Source of the DNA: Morchella semilibera | Taxonomy: Eukaryota > Ascomycota > Pezizomycetes > Pezizales > Morchellaceae | Length of the DNA: 64,000 nt | Assembly (NCBI GenBank): GCA_009192285.1 | Contig: WBVU01000005.1 | Location: forward strand, 2,250,731-2,314,730 | Reading direction: 5' to 3' | Part shown: positions 11,808-27,094 of the stretch, one piece after another | Numbering within the stretch: the stretch's first letter is position 1 | How the letters are laid out: each line of letters opens with the position of its first letter | The notes under the pieces: model-generated | Databases searched by the model: none | Told to the model about the DNA's origin: nothing | The model's input: the letters and a program-made list of their open reading frames with translations, nothing else | Translations under genes and position numbers: made by a program

Positions 11808-12322
11808 GTGGATAAAATGTGACGAGAAATTTTCTTGATGCTCTCACTGCCCTATCACCTGGAACCGAAACACCACCTCCAGCTATCTACCATACATTCC
11901 TCCTCTGAGTTCTGGTAGATCTGGTTGGAATGCGGATAACAAATCTGGTTGGGTTTTAAACTTGCTTGGTGCCCATAACTTAGACCTCCTCCTGATGGGT
12001 CGATCTCGGGGACCTTTGCAAGAGCTGCCTTGATGGCCGTCAAAGAGGCGTGACTGAAATTTGTTGTATGAGGCATTCCACAATAAAACCTATTTAACAA
12101 TAATATCTAGATCTTTTGGGATCGTCCCTACTTCTGGATATATCAATGTCTCTAGAAACTAGTGAGACAGTACAGCACGCATATATATAATATCCTTTAA
12201 TTGGTGTAATACGTAATGGGTGTTACTTTTGAGTATGGTTAACAATTGTGCTTAGGATTATATGTTTGGCACACATATATGTGATTGTCTTAGCTAAAGT
12301 ATATGGGTATAATATAAGACAC

Positions 12323-12434
12323 TAGTCTCGCCCCCAGACCCAATCGGTATTTCTTTAGGTGCCTACTGGTGTGGACTAATAGATAAAATACTACATCACC
12401 AACCACACCAAAATAGGGGATGGGCACGAGACTA
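12323..12434. mobile_element. MITE-like repeat, family A, copy 2
   Basis: A 112-bp copy of the repeat at 771-874. It shares both ends (TAGTCTCG... and ...GGGCACGAGACTA) and most of the interior, with an extra segment near 12360. The better-matched ends here (TAGTCTCG/CGAGACTA) make this the cleaner terminal inverted repeat. TA is present at each border. Confidence 0.6.
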
Positions 12435-13029
12435 ATAGGACACCTCTATTGCATCCAAGGTTAAAGTCTGCCATATACATGTATATACTTACCATTCAAA
12501 TTTCAAAACCAACCAACGTACCTAATGCGAGTGATATAGCATGCCTTGACCTTACTACGTATACTCACACACCGATTAACTACCGCAATGCTCCTAGGGT
12601 GCTTACCATTCCAATACCGAACGTGACTTGCGCCCATTGCCTATTTCCTGCGCTGGAGGTTCGAGCTCGCACTTGCGGAATCGTCATACCGCCATTACTG
12701 AGACCAAAGTTACAGCAAGCACCAACCAACCGTGAAGGATGGAGATATATATAGCCAGTTTTTGTAGTACTTCCGGCCAGAGAGCCTCCTGCCCACGTAT
12801 GCATAGAGCCTGTTGGAAACGGAAGTTTTAGGTGACCCCCAAACCAGAAAGAGATATTAGCAGCGGGACTTCTCCCCACAATATCTACGGGCCTCCCGTC
12901 TATCTGGCTGTGGACGCAACCCGAAGACTCTCATTCCCAGGCGCGATATTAGGTGATGGCGGTAGCTAGTGAGTAAACACAGTGGGTTTGTTATAACCAG
13001 TTCGTTAAACTACTACCTCCTGTGTTTTC

Positions 13030-13067
13030 TAACTAACCCTAACCAACCCTAACCAACCCTAACTAAC
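13030..13067. repeat. Short array of telobox-like units (AACCCTAACC)
   Basis: Three to four near-perfect 10-bp units of AACCCTAACC, flanked by AACTAA variants. The embedded AACCCTAA is the telomere-like telobox, bound in fungi and plants by Myb/TRF-type factors. It lies about 400 bp downstream of the LeuRS stop, so it is either an interstitial telomere-like relic or a regulatory site. Confidence 0.5.
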
Positions 13068-13423
13068 TACAAACCAGTCAGAGGTTGACGTTCAGCCCGT
13101 GCGTGCGGGATTACATGATTCGGGTATACTACAGTAGAAGTCAAGTCAGGTACATATGGGGTACGGTTTCCAAGGCCTGAGAAGCATAACCAAGAATTGA
13201 GGGATAAGTAGATTTTGGAGCTGTGCGCCAGCTAGAATATAGGTTTTCGCAGGTGCCATATCATCACTTTATAGGCAAGTTCCCTGCTCTCGGAAGGTAC
13301 GCTCACACCAGATTTGCGAATTCTTGACGGGATACTATTTAGAGGGAGAGTGTCTCTTTGAGTCCCACCCATAACCCCATCTACCACACCACTCTATATA
13401 TACACAATGCCCCAAATCCACCC

Positions 13424-17226
<3,803 letters not shown>

Positions 17227-18206
17227 ATGCCCCGCCTGCCGCCCTCCCTTCTACGCCATGCCCACACCCTCTCACCCCTCCTACCCCTCCTCCTCCCCGA
17301 ATGCCGTACAGTCTCCTCAGCCCTGTGCGAGCTCCGATGGCTCCGCGAGCACTCTATCGAGACGAAGCAGCCCCTCCGTCCACTCTGTGAGCGCCGCCGC
17401 CGCGGTGAGCCACTCCAGTATATCCTCGGCACCCAGCCCTTCGGCGACCTCGAGATCCTCTGCCGACGGGGCGTGCTCATCCCACGGTTCGCCAACCCTA
17501 CCTAGTCCATTAGCCAGGCAGCCCATTAACAAGAACGCAGGCCCGAGACCGAAGAACTAGTAACCAACCTCGCCGCCCGCATCGCGGAGACCCCCCCCTC
17601 CGGCCCACTCCACATCCTAGACCTCTGCACCGGCACCGGCTGCATCCCCCTACACCTACACGCCCTCCTCCCACACTCGCGCACCCTCGGCATCGACCTA
17701 TCCGCCGCAGCCGTGGGCCTCGCGCGCCGCAACCTCCACCACAACACCGCGCTCGGGGCGCTCCCCCCGCGCGCCGCCACGGCCGTCACCTTCCAGCGCG
17801 GGGATGTGCGCGACCCGGCGCGGCTGCTCGAGGCCGTGGGCGCCGTGTTCCCGCGCGTGGACGTGGTGGTGGCTAACCCGCCGTACATCTCGCCGCGCGG
17901 GTTCGCCGCGGAGACGGCTAGGTCCGTCAGGAACTATGAGCCCCGCTTGGCGCTGGTGCCTGAGACGGGCGCGGACGGGGATGCGTTCTATCCGCTTGTG
18001 GGGAGGGTTGCGGAGCTGGTGGGTGCGGGGGTGGTGGCGGTGGAGGTGGGGGGTGGGAGCAGGCGGGGAGGGTTAGGCGTGCGTGGGAGGGAGGGGTGTG
18101 GGCGGGTGTGGAGGTGTGGGGGGACTATGCGGGGGTGGGGAGAGCGGTGGTGGCGTGGAGACGGGGGTGGGAGGGCATGGGAGAGGTAAGTTTGCTAGAG
18201 AGGTAG
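17227..18206 (+). CDS. MTQ1: Mitochondrial release-factor N5-glutamine methyltransferase (PrmC/HemK family)
   Basis: Methylates the Gln of the GGQ motif in mitochondrial class I release factor, using S-adenosylmethionine. Exon 1 17227-17486, intron 17487-17540 (54 nt), exon 2 17541 onward. Seen: GEPLQYILGTQPF, VLIPRPETEELV (rebuilt exactly across the splice), SAM-binding LDLCTGTGCIPLHL, acidic GIDLSAAAV and catalytic NPPYISPRGF. The C-terminus (EQAGRVRRAWEGG ... WGDYAGVGRAVVAWRRG) is in another frame: one base appears missing in the G-rich run at about 18055, after VAVEVGG. With it restored the protein is 308 aa, ending at TAG 18204-18206, the normal family length. Without it translation ends at 18189 with a nonsense Gly/Arg tail. 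An alternative last intron from GTAAGT (18186) cannot be excluded. Very GC-rich third positions. Confidence 0.88.
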
Positions 18207-18620
18207 GTCCTGGAATAATTGATTAACCGTACGTATGTAGTGAACAAAGCCCATCCAGTGATCGTTCCACAACAGGCACGAGGTGAGAATAAAAAAACAA
18301 ATACTTGAGAATAGAAAGAGAAAAAGCATCAATTTCTGCCACACTATAATACACTATGCTATAAAGCCCCTACATACTCAGCTGCCCATCTCCATCGGCA
18401 CATATGCATAATCTGATATCAAAGCTTGTGTTTCCCACCCAACTATCATTGGCCCACCCCCACCCCGCAACCACGACAACCATAGCCACAACCACAGTAA
18501 GCTCCAAAGAGCACAAGCACCTCCCCAGACACACCGCTTCCACGCAAACCCGCATCACATTAAAAGAAAAGAAAAGAAGCCAAATTCCCTAGTCTCATTA
18601 CGGGCATACACAACCATTAT
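18207..18620. other. Convergent 3' region between MTQ1 and the small membrane protein gene
   Basis: About 410 bp, AT-rich, between two converging genes. It should contain both 3' UTRs and polyadenylation signals. A-rich tracts occur at about 18285-18330 and 18560-18580. No gene is seen. Confidence 0.4.
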
Positions 18621-18925
18621 CTACCTCCTCACCCTCACATCCTGCTCCTCATCGTCACTGTCATCCCTGAAGCCCTCCTCCAGCTGGGCATCGTCGTCCG
18701 GCAGGCGCACGTGTCCCGCGCCCGCGAAGCGGCGCTGGAGGTTCTGCAGCGGGATGCTCTGCAGGATGGGGCGGATGGCGATGCGGTATGCGATGAAGAG
18801 GACGGCGGCGCAGGTCAGGGTTAGGAGCGAGGTCTGGGATGGGATGTGTTAGTGGAGGTTGCAATGGGCATGCAGGTACATAGGGGGTACGGTACGGTGA
18901 TGAAGTTGGCTATGGTGCCGGCCAT
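18621..18925 (-). CDS. Small single-pass membrane protein with acidic C-terminus (80 aa, unknown)
   Basis: Assembled by eye from two exons: 18925-18896 (MAGTIANFIT) and 18833-18621. The 62-nt intron (GTACCG...CCACTAACAC...CCCAG) has an excellent branch site and joins in phase 0. The product has one strong transmembrane helix (about residues 10-32, SLLTLTCAAVLFIAYRIAI), an amphipathic basic stretch (QNLQRRFAGAGHVRL) and an acidic tail with DDSDDEEQ. This layout is common among small ER or mitochondrial tail-anchored proteins, but I do not recognise the family. Coding support: the frame is open throughout exon 2 (71 codons), the composition is protein-like, and splicing gives a sensible start with no frame problem. 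Confidence 0.65.
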
Positions 18926-20437
18926 CTTGTTTTATCTTGGGGGGGGCTTGGCCGCCGTGGTAGGAGGACTCCTTGTGGCGGTAAGGGGGGTTAAGATCAC
19001 GATGGGGGGCTTCTTGGGTGGATGTGGGTGTTTGGGGGTTTCTTTGGTGTATTGTGTGGTCCGTTTGATTGTCACGGAGAGAGCTTGAGCTGCTTGCTCT
19101 GTGGTAGGTTGTAGGTAGGTAAGTAATAGAATGTTATGTCACCACACCAGCCCTGCACGCAACCCAAACCCACCCATAATCTACACGTCCCCCCCCCCCC
19201 CCCAAAGCTGAAACCTGAGACAGTGGCGATACATACATGTACCTTGTGAGTTTGTGACACTGGCCAGTGTAGCGTTAGGACAGGAGGGGGAGAGAGTGAC
19301 CGCCTTACAAAGGAGAAAGAAAGAAGTAGAAGAAGTAGATCCAAAAGTACATGTAATATACCCTACTAGCTAGCTAGCTATAGTCGCTAAGCGCCCCCCC
19401 CAGGGGAGAGGTGGTCTGTACTTTTGCCCTCTAAGCGAGAGCGAGAGCTTTGCTGTTTCTGGAGCACCGTGATAGGGGGGGCTCGGATCGGCGGGTCATG
19501 ACTTGGACCACTACTGTACTTACATGTACTTACTCTTGTCTGGCCCTTCTACACATTCCCCAGACGTGAAGGGGGAGAGAGGGATTTTTTTTTTTTTTTT
19601 TTTTTACACCTTCATCTTTGTTCGTCCAATCAGGCAGGCAAGGGTAAAAGTTAGTAGTGAGTGTGGTGGTGCCTGGTTGTTGAGCGGCAACAAACAGAGA
19701 GAGGGAGAGATACATCCACATGTCCCCTACACTGGCCAGAGTAGAGAGGACATCACTTACTCACTCGTTCACTCACTCACTCATCAAGAGATATACACCA
19801 GACAGCATTAACTATATTGATTCCTCATCCTCTGTCGCTCGCTAGTCAGCCGCCTATAACCGCGTGAGAGAGCCATTGTGGGGTTGACCTGCCTGACCGC
19901 TGACCGCTACCGCTAGCGACCCTTTTTTTTTTCTTTCGGAGGGTTATTCGTGTAAGGTGGGGAGGACCAGAGTTTCTCAGGGGAAAAAAGAAAAGAAAAA
20001 AAGATTCACGGTCAAAAACAAAAAGATCACACAGGAAAACGGTCCGAAATAAAGTGCAGGAGGGGCAAAGGGCCGCCAGTTAACTGCCAATACAGCCTGA
20101 GTCTTGGAAAAGCCATTAACGAACTAGGGTCTCAACTCAACTCGGGTCAGGGAGGGGGGCTTCTTTTAATTCTATCTGGTCTTGACACTAACCTCTACAC
20201 CCACCACCACCACAACTACATACCCACAACCACTCACTCCCCCAACATCACAACCACCTCTTCAACTAACAACACTTCATCTTTTTTTCCTGCCACTGCC
20301 TAGAGAATCATCTAAACACCTACGCATAAACCCGCTCTGGGCGCGGATGTTAGGCCATCAAATATCACCACCTCGATCCTATAGCGCGACAACACCATCG
20401 CCATCCCCGGAGTTTTCCCCAACACCGACCCCGACTC
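18926..20437. other. Intergenic region upstream of the formin gene
   Basis: Contains a run of about 13 C (19191-19203), a poly-T tract of about 20 (19586-19605), CTAG/GCTA-rich words and ACTC repeats (about 19755-19785). From about 20170 it is a CA/CT-rich leader typical of a fungal 5' UTR with in-phase and out-of-phase ACCACC tracts. No additional gene is supported. Confidence 0.45.
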
Positions 20438-23400
20438 ATGTCCAACAACTCCAATGCCCCTCCCCGCTCGTCGGGGGGCGGGAAATCTTCCATCTTCTCA
20501 AGGAGTAGACATCCCAAGGTAGCACCCTTCTCCAGCTCCTCCAAGGGCGGAGACCCTTACCCCCCCATAGATGCGGACAGCTTAAAGAGCTCATCACGGG
20601 GAAGCAAGGGTCATCATTCGCGGCTATCTATGACAAGCTCAAAGAGCGATACACGGGAAAGTCATTACTACACCGGCGAGCTGTCGCCCACGCAAGCGAA
20701 CGGCCTTAGCTATTCGGCCGGAATTGTCACCTCCATACCCTACGACAGTGTAGCGGCAGACCTAAACAGACAGCCTATACCGATGGACCATAATTTGAGG
20801 CCGGTCTCGAGAGGCGATGAACAGGTAACCCCCATGGGCTGGGTAGGTTTGGCGACTATCATCAGTACCCACAGGTTCATCCGTCGGCCGATCAGCACTA
20901 CGCTCATGCTTCTGATTCACAGAGGCCACAGCCGACTAATCACGGGTCTTCGTCGTCGACGGCTACGCAAAACTCACAGCACCAGCAATACCAGCAGGGA
21001 TATATACCTTACAGCAACAATTATCAGCCGCCGAGCCCTTACTCAAGCTCAACGTTTCCCTCTCGCCAACAAGATTCTTACCAACAGCAGCCACAACAAC
21101 ATCAACAGCAGTACTACGGCTCAAACGCGTCGGACTCTACATACCAACGCACTTCTTCCGACCAGGCATCAATATATTCTTCCATCTCATCGGCGACTCG
21201 GAATTCTATTGTATCCGTCGCTCCAAGTGTGGTTGCCGATCTTATTCCTTCGCCGATGAACTTTAGCTCTGCCGATGGATTTACACTGGAGCGCCCCCGA
21301 GATGATCGGGAGGTAGAGAGAATGTTTCAGGAGCTTATGGAGAAGAGAGGCTTTTCTGGACTTCCGAAAGAGGCGCAACGGGGCATTATGGCCTACCCGA
21401 CCAGTAAAAAGTGGATTCTGATTCACCAGGATAAATTGGCAGACTTTCAGGCGATACAGAAGGGGAAGGCGGCGGCGCAAGCTCAGGGAGAGACCCGGAC
21501 GAGGGTGGCCCGGAGTGGTATGTGAAGAAGATTATGGATGGTAGCATCAGTGTGAAGCAGCTCGGGAGTTTGAGTGTGTCTCTTCGGACACAACCAATCA
21601 GGTACGCCACCTCCTGGAATTAGAATTTCTTTTCATCTTAAGGAATGAGTGGCTAATAAAACAATAATAAAGTTGGGTTAAAAAATTTATTGAGGCTCAG
21701 GGACAGGTCGCACTCACGACTGTTCTCCGGGGCATAAATAACCACACTGGAAAGAACAGTGCCGGATCCGATGCACTTCTTGACAAAGAATATGATATCG
21801 TAAAATGTTTAAAGGCCATAATGAACAGCATGTATGGTGCTGAGGATGCCTTTAAGCACCCTCACTGCGTTTCCGCGCTTACGGCGTCTCTCACCTCGCC
21901 ACGAGTAACAACTAGAAAGCTCGTTTCAGAGGTTTTGACATTCCTGTGTCATTGGGAACGGCCAATCGGTCACACTAGTGTCATTGCTGCGCTAGATCAG
22001 CTGAAAACCTACCAAGGGGAACATGGCAGGTTCGACTCCTGGCTCAGGATCGTCGAGGTTACTATCGATGGCCGGGGAAAACTCGGGAGTCTTGTCGGCG
22101 CGAGTGAAGAGGTTCGGTCTGGGGGTATTGGAATGGAAAGCTTACTCATGGAATACGCGCTCGCAACACTGTTCTTGATCAATATCATTGCCACCGGCTG
22201 TGATGACCTCCATGCTCGTATCCACATCAGGGCGCAGTTGAAGGCATGCGGGTTTCAGAGGATTTCGACAAAGATGCAAGGGTTCCAGTACGACCTCATC
22301 GACAAGCAGATCCAGAAGTACGAAGATGACGCCGCAGCGGACTATGACGAGCTCATGGAGCGGGACGGAGGTAGTATGGCAGATAGTATAGAGGGAGATC
22401 CAAAAGATCTTAACGACCCCAATGCCATTGTAGAGGCCATCATGACCAAAGTCCAGGGTTCTCAAGCACAGGACTACTTTGTATCTTCACTGCAACATCT
22501 GTTACTCATGCGGATAATAACTATGAGGACCGACTACGCATGTTCCAGCTTGTCGATTCAATATTGGGTTATGTCGTTATGGACCGGCGCCTGCCGGATA
22601 TGGAATTGAAAGCAAGTCTGAACTTTTCAGTTCAGGCGCTCATGGATAAGCTTCATACAGATGCAGAGGCCCGTCACGCACTTGAGCAAGCGTCTGAGTC
22701 CCGGCAGATTGCGGAAAATGCGATTGCCGAGCGAGATGCTATGAGCGAGCAGATTGCCATGGGTGCGGACGGACTAATCGCGAAATTACAGCAGCAATTG
22801 GAAGAGCAGACGCAGGTAATTGAGATTGGTAGACGGCAAATAATGGGACTTACCGGAGAGCTAGAAGAGATCAAACTCGCACATGCTGTGCAGATGCAAA
22901 AGAGTGAGTTGGAGACCAGAGAGCTATATCTTATGCTCCGGGACTCCCAAGATAAAGCAGACGCTGTGCATGCAAATATGGTCAAGAAGGCGAGGAAGGA
23001 AGGGAAACCTATTCCGGAAGATTTAAGCGTTACCCCGAACGGTATCTTGGACCGGAAGCTGCTCATGGAGAGGCTCGAGACGCAACTGGAGAGGAAAAAG
23101 ACCGAGTTCAAGCTAGAGGGTAAAGTCTGGCAACAGGTAGCACCGAGTGATAGATTAAGAGAGCTCCGAGAGCGCATGGATGCCATTCAAATAGAGGCCA
23201 GACAAATAGAACAAGAGCACTTGGAGGAGGCTAGAAGGCAACGGAAGGGAGCTCCCCTAAGAGACATCTCCTTCCGGGACGTCTCGTTTGGAAATTACAG
23301 GAGAGAGGGCAGTGCCGATAGCGCCTACGAGAGAGCGATATCGCCAGTCCCTGCAAGGAATTTTGCTGATAGGGAGAGAATAAGAAATGAAGCTGGTCGG

Positions 23401-26396
23401 GAGGATGGGATCGCGGAGGGGAGCGTGGATGACGAGGAAGAATTTGAGTACGAATTTCCTCATATCATTGAGGTTGGAAGGAAACCGCGAGCATTGAAAT
23501 CCCGGAATGGTGCCTACAGAAGGCATAAGATGCCAACTGATCAGGCCGCTGGAATGTTTAGCGAACTTACGAATAAGATTCCTAGAATTGATCCCGAAAG
23601 TGATGAGGAGGAGGAGGTTGAAGATGGGGATCCAACTGCTGGTGATGATGGGGTCGCCACTGGACGCTCGCCCTCCAGTACTGAGTCCGATTCTCCAAAG
23701 ACACCCGTGGACCTTGGTGCCGGTACGGATGAGGAAGCCAAGTTTGATGGCCCCGCGGCTCCTAGTGGTTTAATAGGATTTAACACAGGGGCCCCTCCTC
23801 CGCCCGCGCCCCCACCACCGCCGGGCATGCCGGGTGCGCCAGGCTTAGCTGGCTTCGGCACCGGTGCCCCACCCCCCCCTCCACCGCCGCCAGGTATGAC
23901 AGGTGCGCCAGGTTTAGTTGGCTTCGGCAACAGTGCCCCGCCCCCCCCTCCACCGCCGCCAGGTATGACAGGTGCGCCAGGTTTAGTTGGCTTCGGCAAC
24001 AGTGCCCCGCCCCCCCCTCCACCGCGCCAGGTATGCCAGGATTTAGCGGTGGTGCCCCGCCCCCCCCTCCCCCTCCCGGGTTGATCGGTGGATTTCCCGG
24101 TGGCCCTCCTCCGCCTCCACCACCACCTCCACCTCCAGGTACGTCTATGGCTGGCTTTGGCGGTGGCGCGCCACCTCCGCCCCCTCCGCCCCCCGGGTTC
24201 GGAACCCGGGCACCCGGTATGCCCGGTATGCCTCCACCCCCTCCTGCGCCAATGGGTATGCTCTATGGTGGAGCCGGTGCGCTGTTCACTGGTATGAGGC
24301 CTAAGAAGAAGCTGAAGCCTATGCATTGGGAGAAGCTGGATGGCGTGGAGTACACCATTTGGGCGAGCCGATTCGATAAGGATGCAATGTTCGATGAGTT
24401 GAGCAAGAAGGGTATCTTGGAAGAGATGGAGCGCTTATTTGCGTTTAAGGAAGCTAAGATACTGAAGAAATCAGCTGGTGCAGCCGAGAAGAAGAAGGAG
24501 TTTTTGGACTCCTCGATCGTCAAGGCTTTCCAGATTTCCTTGTCTAAATATGCCAATATTCCTGTTGACCAGCTTGTCAAGAAGATACTGTCTTGTGACA
24601 AAGATATGCTTGATAACTCAGCCATCATGGACTTCTTGTTGAAGGACGAACTTTGCGTCATCTCTGATAATTTGTCCAAGAACTTGACGCCTTACAGTAT
24701 CGATTGGACAGAACTAGACGCTGAAAAACAGAAGCGAGAAGCTGATCCTAACGAGCTGCGTAGAGAGGACCATATTTTCTTGGAAACAGCGTTTAATTTG
24801 CACCATTACTGGAAGGGTAGGATAAGGGCATTGGCTTTGACCAGAAGTTTGGATCCGGACTACACAGAATTACAAGGAAAGCTACATCAAATCGTCAAGG
24901 TTGCAGACAAAGTCCGGGGTTCAAAGGCTTTCCATGGGGTTCTCAATGTGGGTCATTCTTTATTAAGTTCGGCGCTTAACTAGTACTAATATATTCACTA
25001 GGTTATTTTGACTATGGGTAACTTTATGAACGATACCAATAAGCAAGCTTCTGGTTTCAAGCTCGGAACCCTCTCCCGTTTGGTTAACTTGAAGGATGAT
25101 AAGAATCAAAGGTCACTCATGGACTACATTGAGATGTCGATCCGTAACAAGTTCCCTGAATGGCAGTCGTTCACGGATGATTTGCATGAATGTATTGCGC
25201 TAGAGAAAGGTTTGTATTATCCTTTTTTTTTTCCTTCTTGTGCAACCAAAAGAGGCTGTGACTGACAAGCTTTTGCAATAGCCGATGTGGACAACATGAT
25301 GCAACAAGCAAAGAAGTTCATCGACAATATTCATAACATCCAGGCCTCTGTCGACGCCGGAAATCTCAGTGACCCGAAGAAATTCCACCCCCAAGATCGT
25401 GTCTTGCAAGTTGTATTACCGATCCTGCCGGAGGCGAGAAAGAAGGCTGGATATCTTAAAGACCACTTGGACGCCATGACCAAGACATTTAATGACCTTC
25501 TTACGTATTATGGTGAAGACCCGACAGACGAGCAATCGAGGAAGAAGTTCTTCAAAATGATTGCAGACTTTTTGAAAAATTACAAGGTAAGTTTTACCCC
25601 CTCCCCCCCCCCCCCTGGGGCTTTGATCTAGGTGTTGATTTTGTACTAGGCATCAAACAGTAAGAATTTGGAACTTGAGGATGATGAGAAACGAAGAGAG
25701 AGGATAAGGATTCAGAACACTGCAACCGCGATATCAAAGGTCAATGCAGAACAACTTGCCCCCAACAAATCTGGTGCTATGGATGCACTGCTTGAGAAGC
25801 TCAAGCAAGCTGGTCCAGCACACCGGCAAAGACGCCGTGATCAATACAAGGGCCGAGGAGTCCGAACAGCGTCAGGCACAAGCGGGCGAACAGTATCAGG
25901 CCAGAGCGTCGCTGGTGAAACATCTGGGGGAGAATCCGCATCACCGGAGATGCCGCTCACACCAATGACGCTTCCCGTTATCGAGGCGGCGGAAGAAGGA
26001 GGCTCCTTGGCATCGAGGTCTCAAGAGATATTAATACGCCTACGCGGGGAGAATAGCGGTGATAGTGCTGCGGCCACCGGAACAGCTGGAAGTCTCCGTG
26101 TACGGAGGAAAAGGGGCAGTGGGGACGGCTCAGGAAGGGAGAGGAGGAGAAGACAAGGTAGCAACGTGTCGGCGTCTGGTGCTGAGGCTGCTCTAGAGGG
26201 GGAGGATGCGGAGAATCCCGATGAAATGATCGCAAGGGCGAAGTTAGCATTGATGAACATGCGGAGGGGATCGGAGGCAGATGTAGAAGAAGATGCTGAC
26301 CCTGCAACGGGCGCAATGCCGACACCCACAACAATTGTATCACCGCCATCACCAGAGCCAGAAAAGGCGGAGCCAGTGGTTGCGGCACCGGAGTAG
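20438..26396 (+). CDS. BNI1: Diaphanous-related formin (Bni1/SepA type), actin nucleator
   Basis: Nucleates and elongates actin cables for polarised tip growth and septation under Rho GTPase control. Exons 20438-21601, 21673-24947, 25002-25209, 25282-25586, 25650-26396; introns 71, 54, 72 and 63 nt. Domains in order: Ser/Gln-rich head; GBD/FH3 (FTLERPRDDREVERMFQELM, PEWYVKKIMDGS, WVKKFIEAQG, ALTASLTSPRVTTRKLVSEV, EDRLRMFQLVDSILGYVV); coiled coil from about 22700; FH1 with long Pro runs (23790-24250); FH2 (KLKPMHWEKLD, LDSSIVKAFQISLSKY, VILTMGNFMNDTN, GFKLGTLSRLVNLKDDKNQ); C-terminal autoinhibitory DAD (AMDALLEKLKQAGPAHRQRRR). Four single-base gaps break the frame: in the C-run 20829-20833, at about 21491, about 22512 and about 24025. 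Adding one base at each gives 1900 aa, normal size, and a coding total divisible by three. Confidence 0.93.
23852..24028 (+). repeat. 69-bp tandem repeat in the FH1 proline-rich segment
   Basis: A 23-residue unit (eight Pro, then GMTGAPGLVGFG and a short linker) is repeated with 69-nt spacing; GCTTCGGCAACAGTGCC occurs at 23921 and 23990. The last two copies are identical at DNA level, implying recent expansion. The following partial unit reads CCACCGCGCC where the earlier ones read CCACCGCCGCC, the site of one frame break. Repeat number could change profilin-binding capacity. Confidence 0.8.
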
Positions 26397-27062
26397 TATA
26401 CTTTTTGGTTAGAGGGTCTCATTGTGATTTTTTTTTTTTTTTGCTTGCTTGTTTGTTTGTGTTAATGTTTTTGTCTTTTTTGTTCCGTTGGGGTTTATTT
26501 CTTTATCGGCCCTCGCCTCAAAGTGGGGGGTAATTAATGGGTTTCTCGTTCTCTACGGGTCTGTGGTTTCTTTATTTTTCTTTTTTTTCATTCTGTGGGG
26601 GGTTTTCCTTAAGTCTCGTTTTATTACCATTACTCTGATTCTTTGTATATGTGGAAGACTCCCTTTCCTTTTTGCCTGCTCGATATATTCTTTCTATACG
26701 TGCATGGCATAGCCTGACACTGGCTGAACATTCATCCTCTTTCCTTTGTCTATTATCTTTTTGAGTACTGGACTATATAAACTATGTCGGCATGTTCTAG
26801 GATGGTCGGTTTAGTCTGGTCCCGGCTTATACATAGTTTTTGTGTCACCTCTGTAATGGAGTTTCTGTCTGATTCCCGTTATGGACACACTATATATGCG
26901 TTCCCTCACACCTTCTAAAGTTGGGTTTTCTTATTTTTTTTCTCCTGTTTATTCAATATACCCTCTTGTTAATTTCGTTACTACCAGGCACATGGGTTAG
27001 TGGGCGGGGTTTGTAGGTGGGTTTTTATATTTTTGATTCGTCTCTTGTGGATACGCTTATTC

Positions 27063-27094
27063 GGGGCGGGGGGGTGGGGGGTGGGGGGTGGGGG
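27063..27094 (+). other. Potential G-quadruplex
   Basis: Four or more runs of at least four G separated by single C or T bases (GGGGCGGGGGGGTGGGGGG and so on). This meets the classic G4 pattern with 1-nt loops. It lies about 670 bp after the formin stop codon, in the sense orientation, so it could affect transcript ends or be a replication or polymerase obstacle. Confidence 0.6.

Larger units (their letters stand above)
11568..13423. other. Intergenic region with two MITE copies and a telobox array
   Basis: No gene is supported. It holds a truncated family B element (11728-11807), a family A element (12323-12434) and a run of AACCCTAACC units (13030-13067). The part next to the LeuRS stop codon is C-rich on the + strand and would be LeuRS 3' flanking sequence. 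Confidence 0.5.

Noticed and set aside
20829-20862. A 22-nt mini-intron (GTAACC...GGTAG) to explain the first formin break
   Set aside because: Far below fungal minimum intron size, and its removal leads into the wrong third frame.
23541-24326. Long antisense Gly/Arg-rich ORF opposite formin FH1
   Set aside because: It is the complement of the polyproline repeats and contains no domain.
20438-26396. Programmed ribosomal frameshifting as an explanation for the formin breaks
   Set aside because: No common slippery heptamer or downstream structure is shared by the nine sites. Four shifts in one gene would make expression negligible, and a simple missing base explains all.
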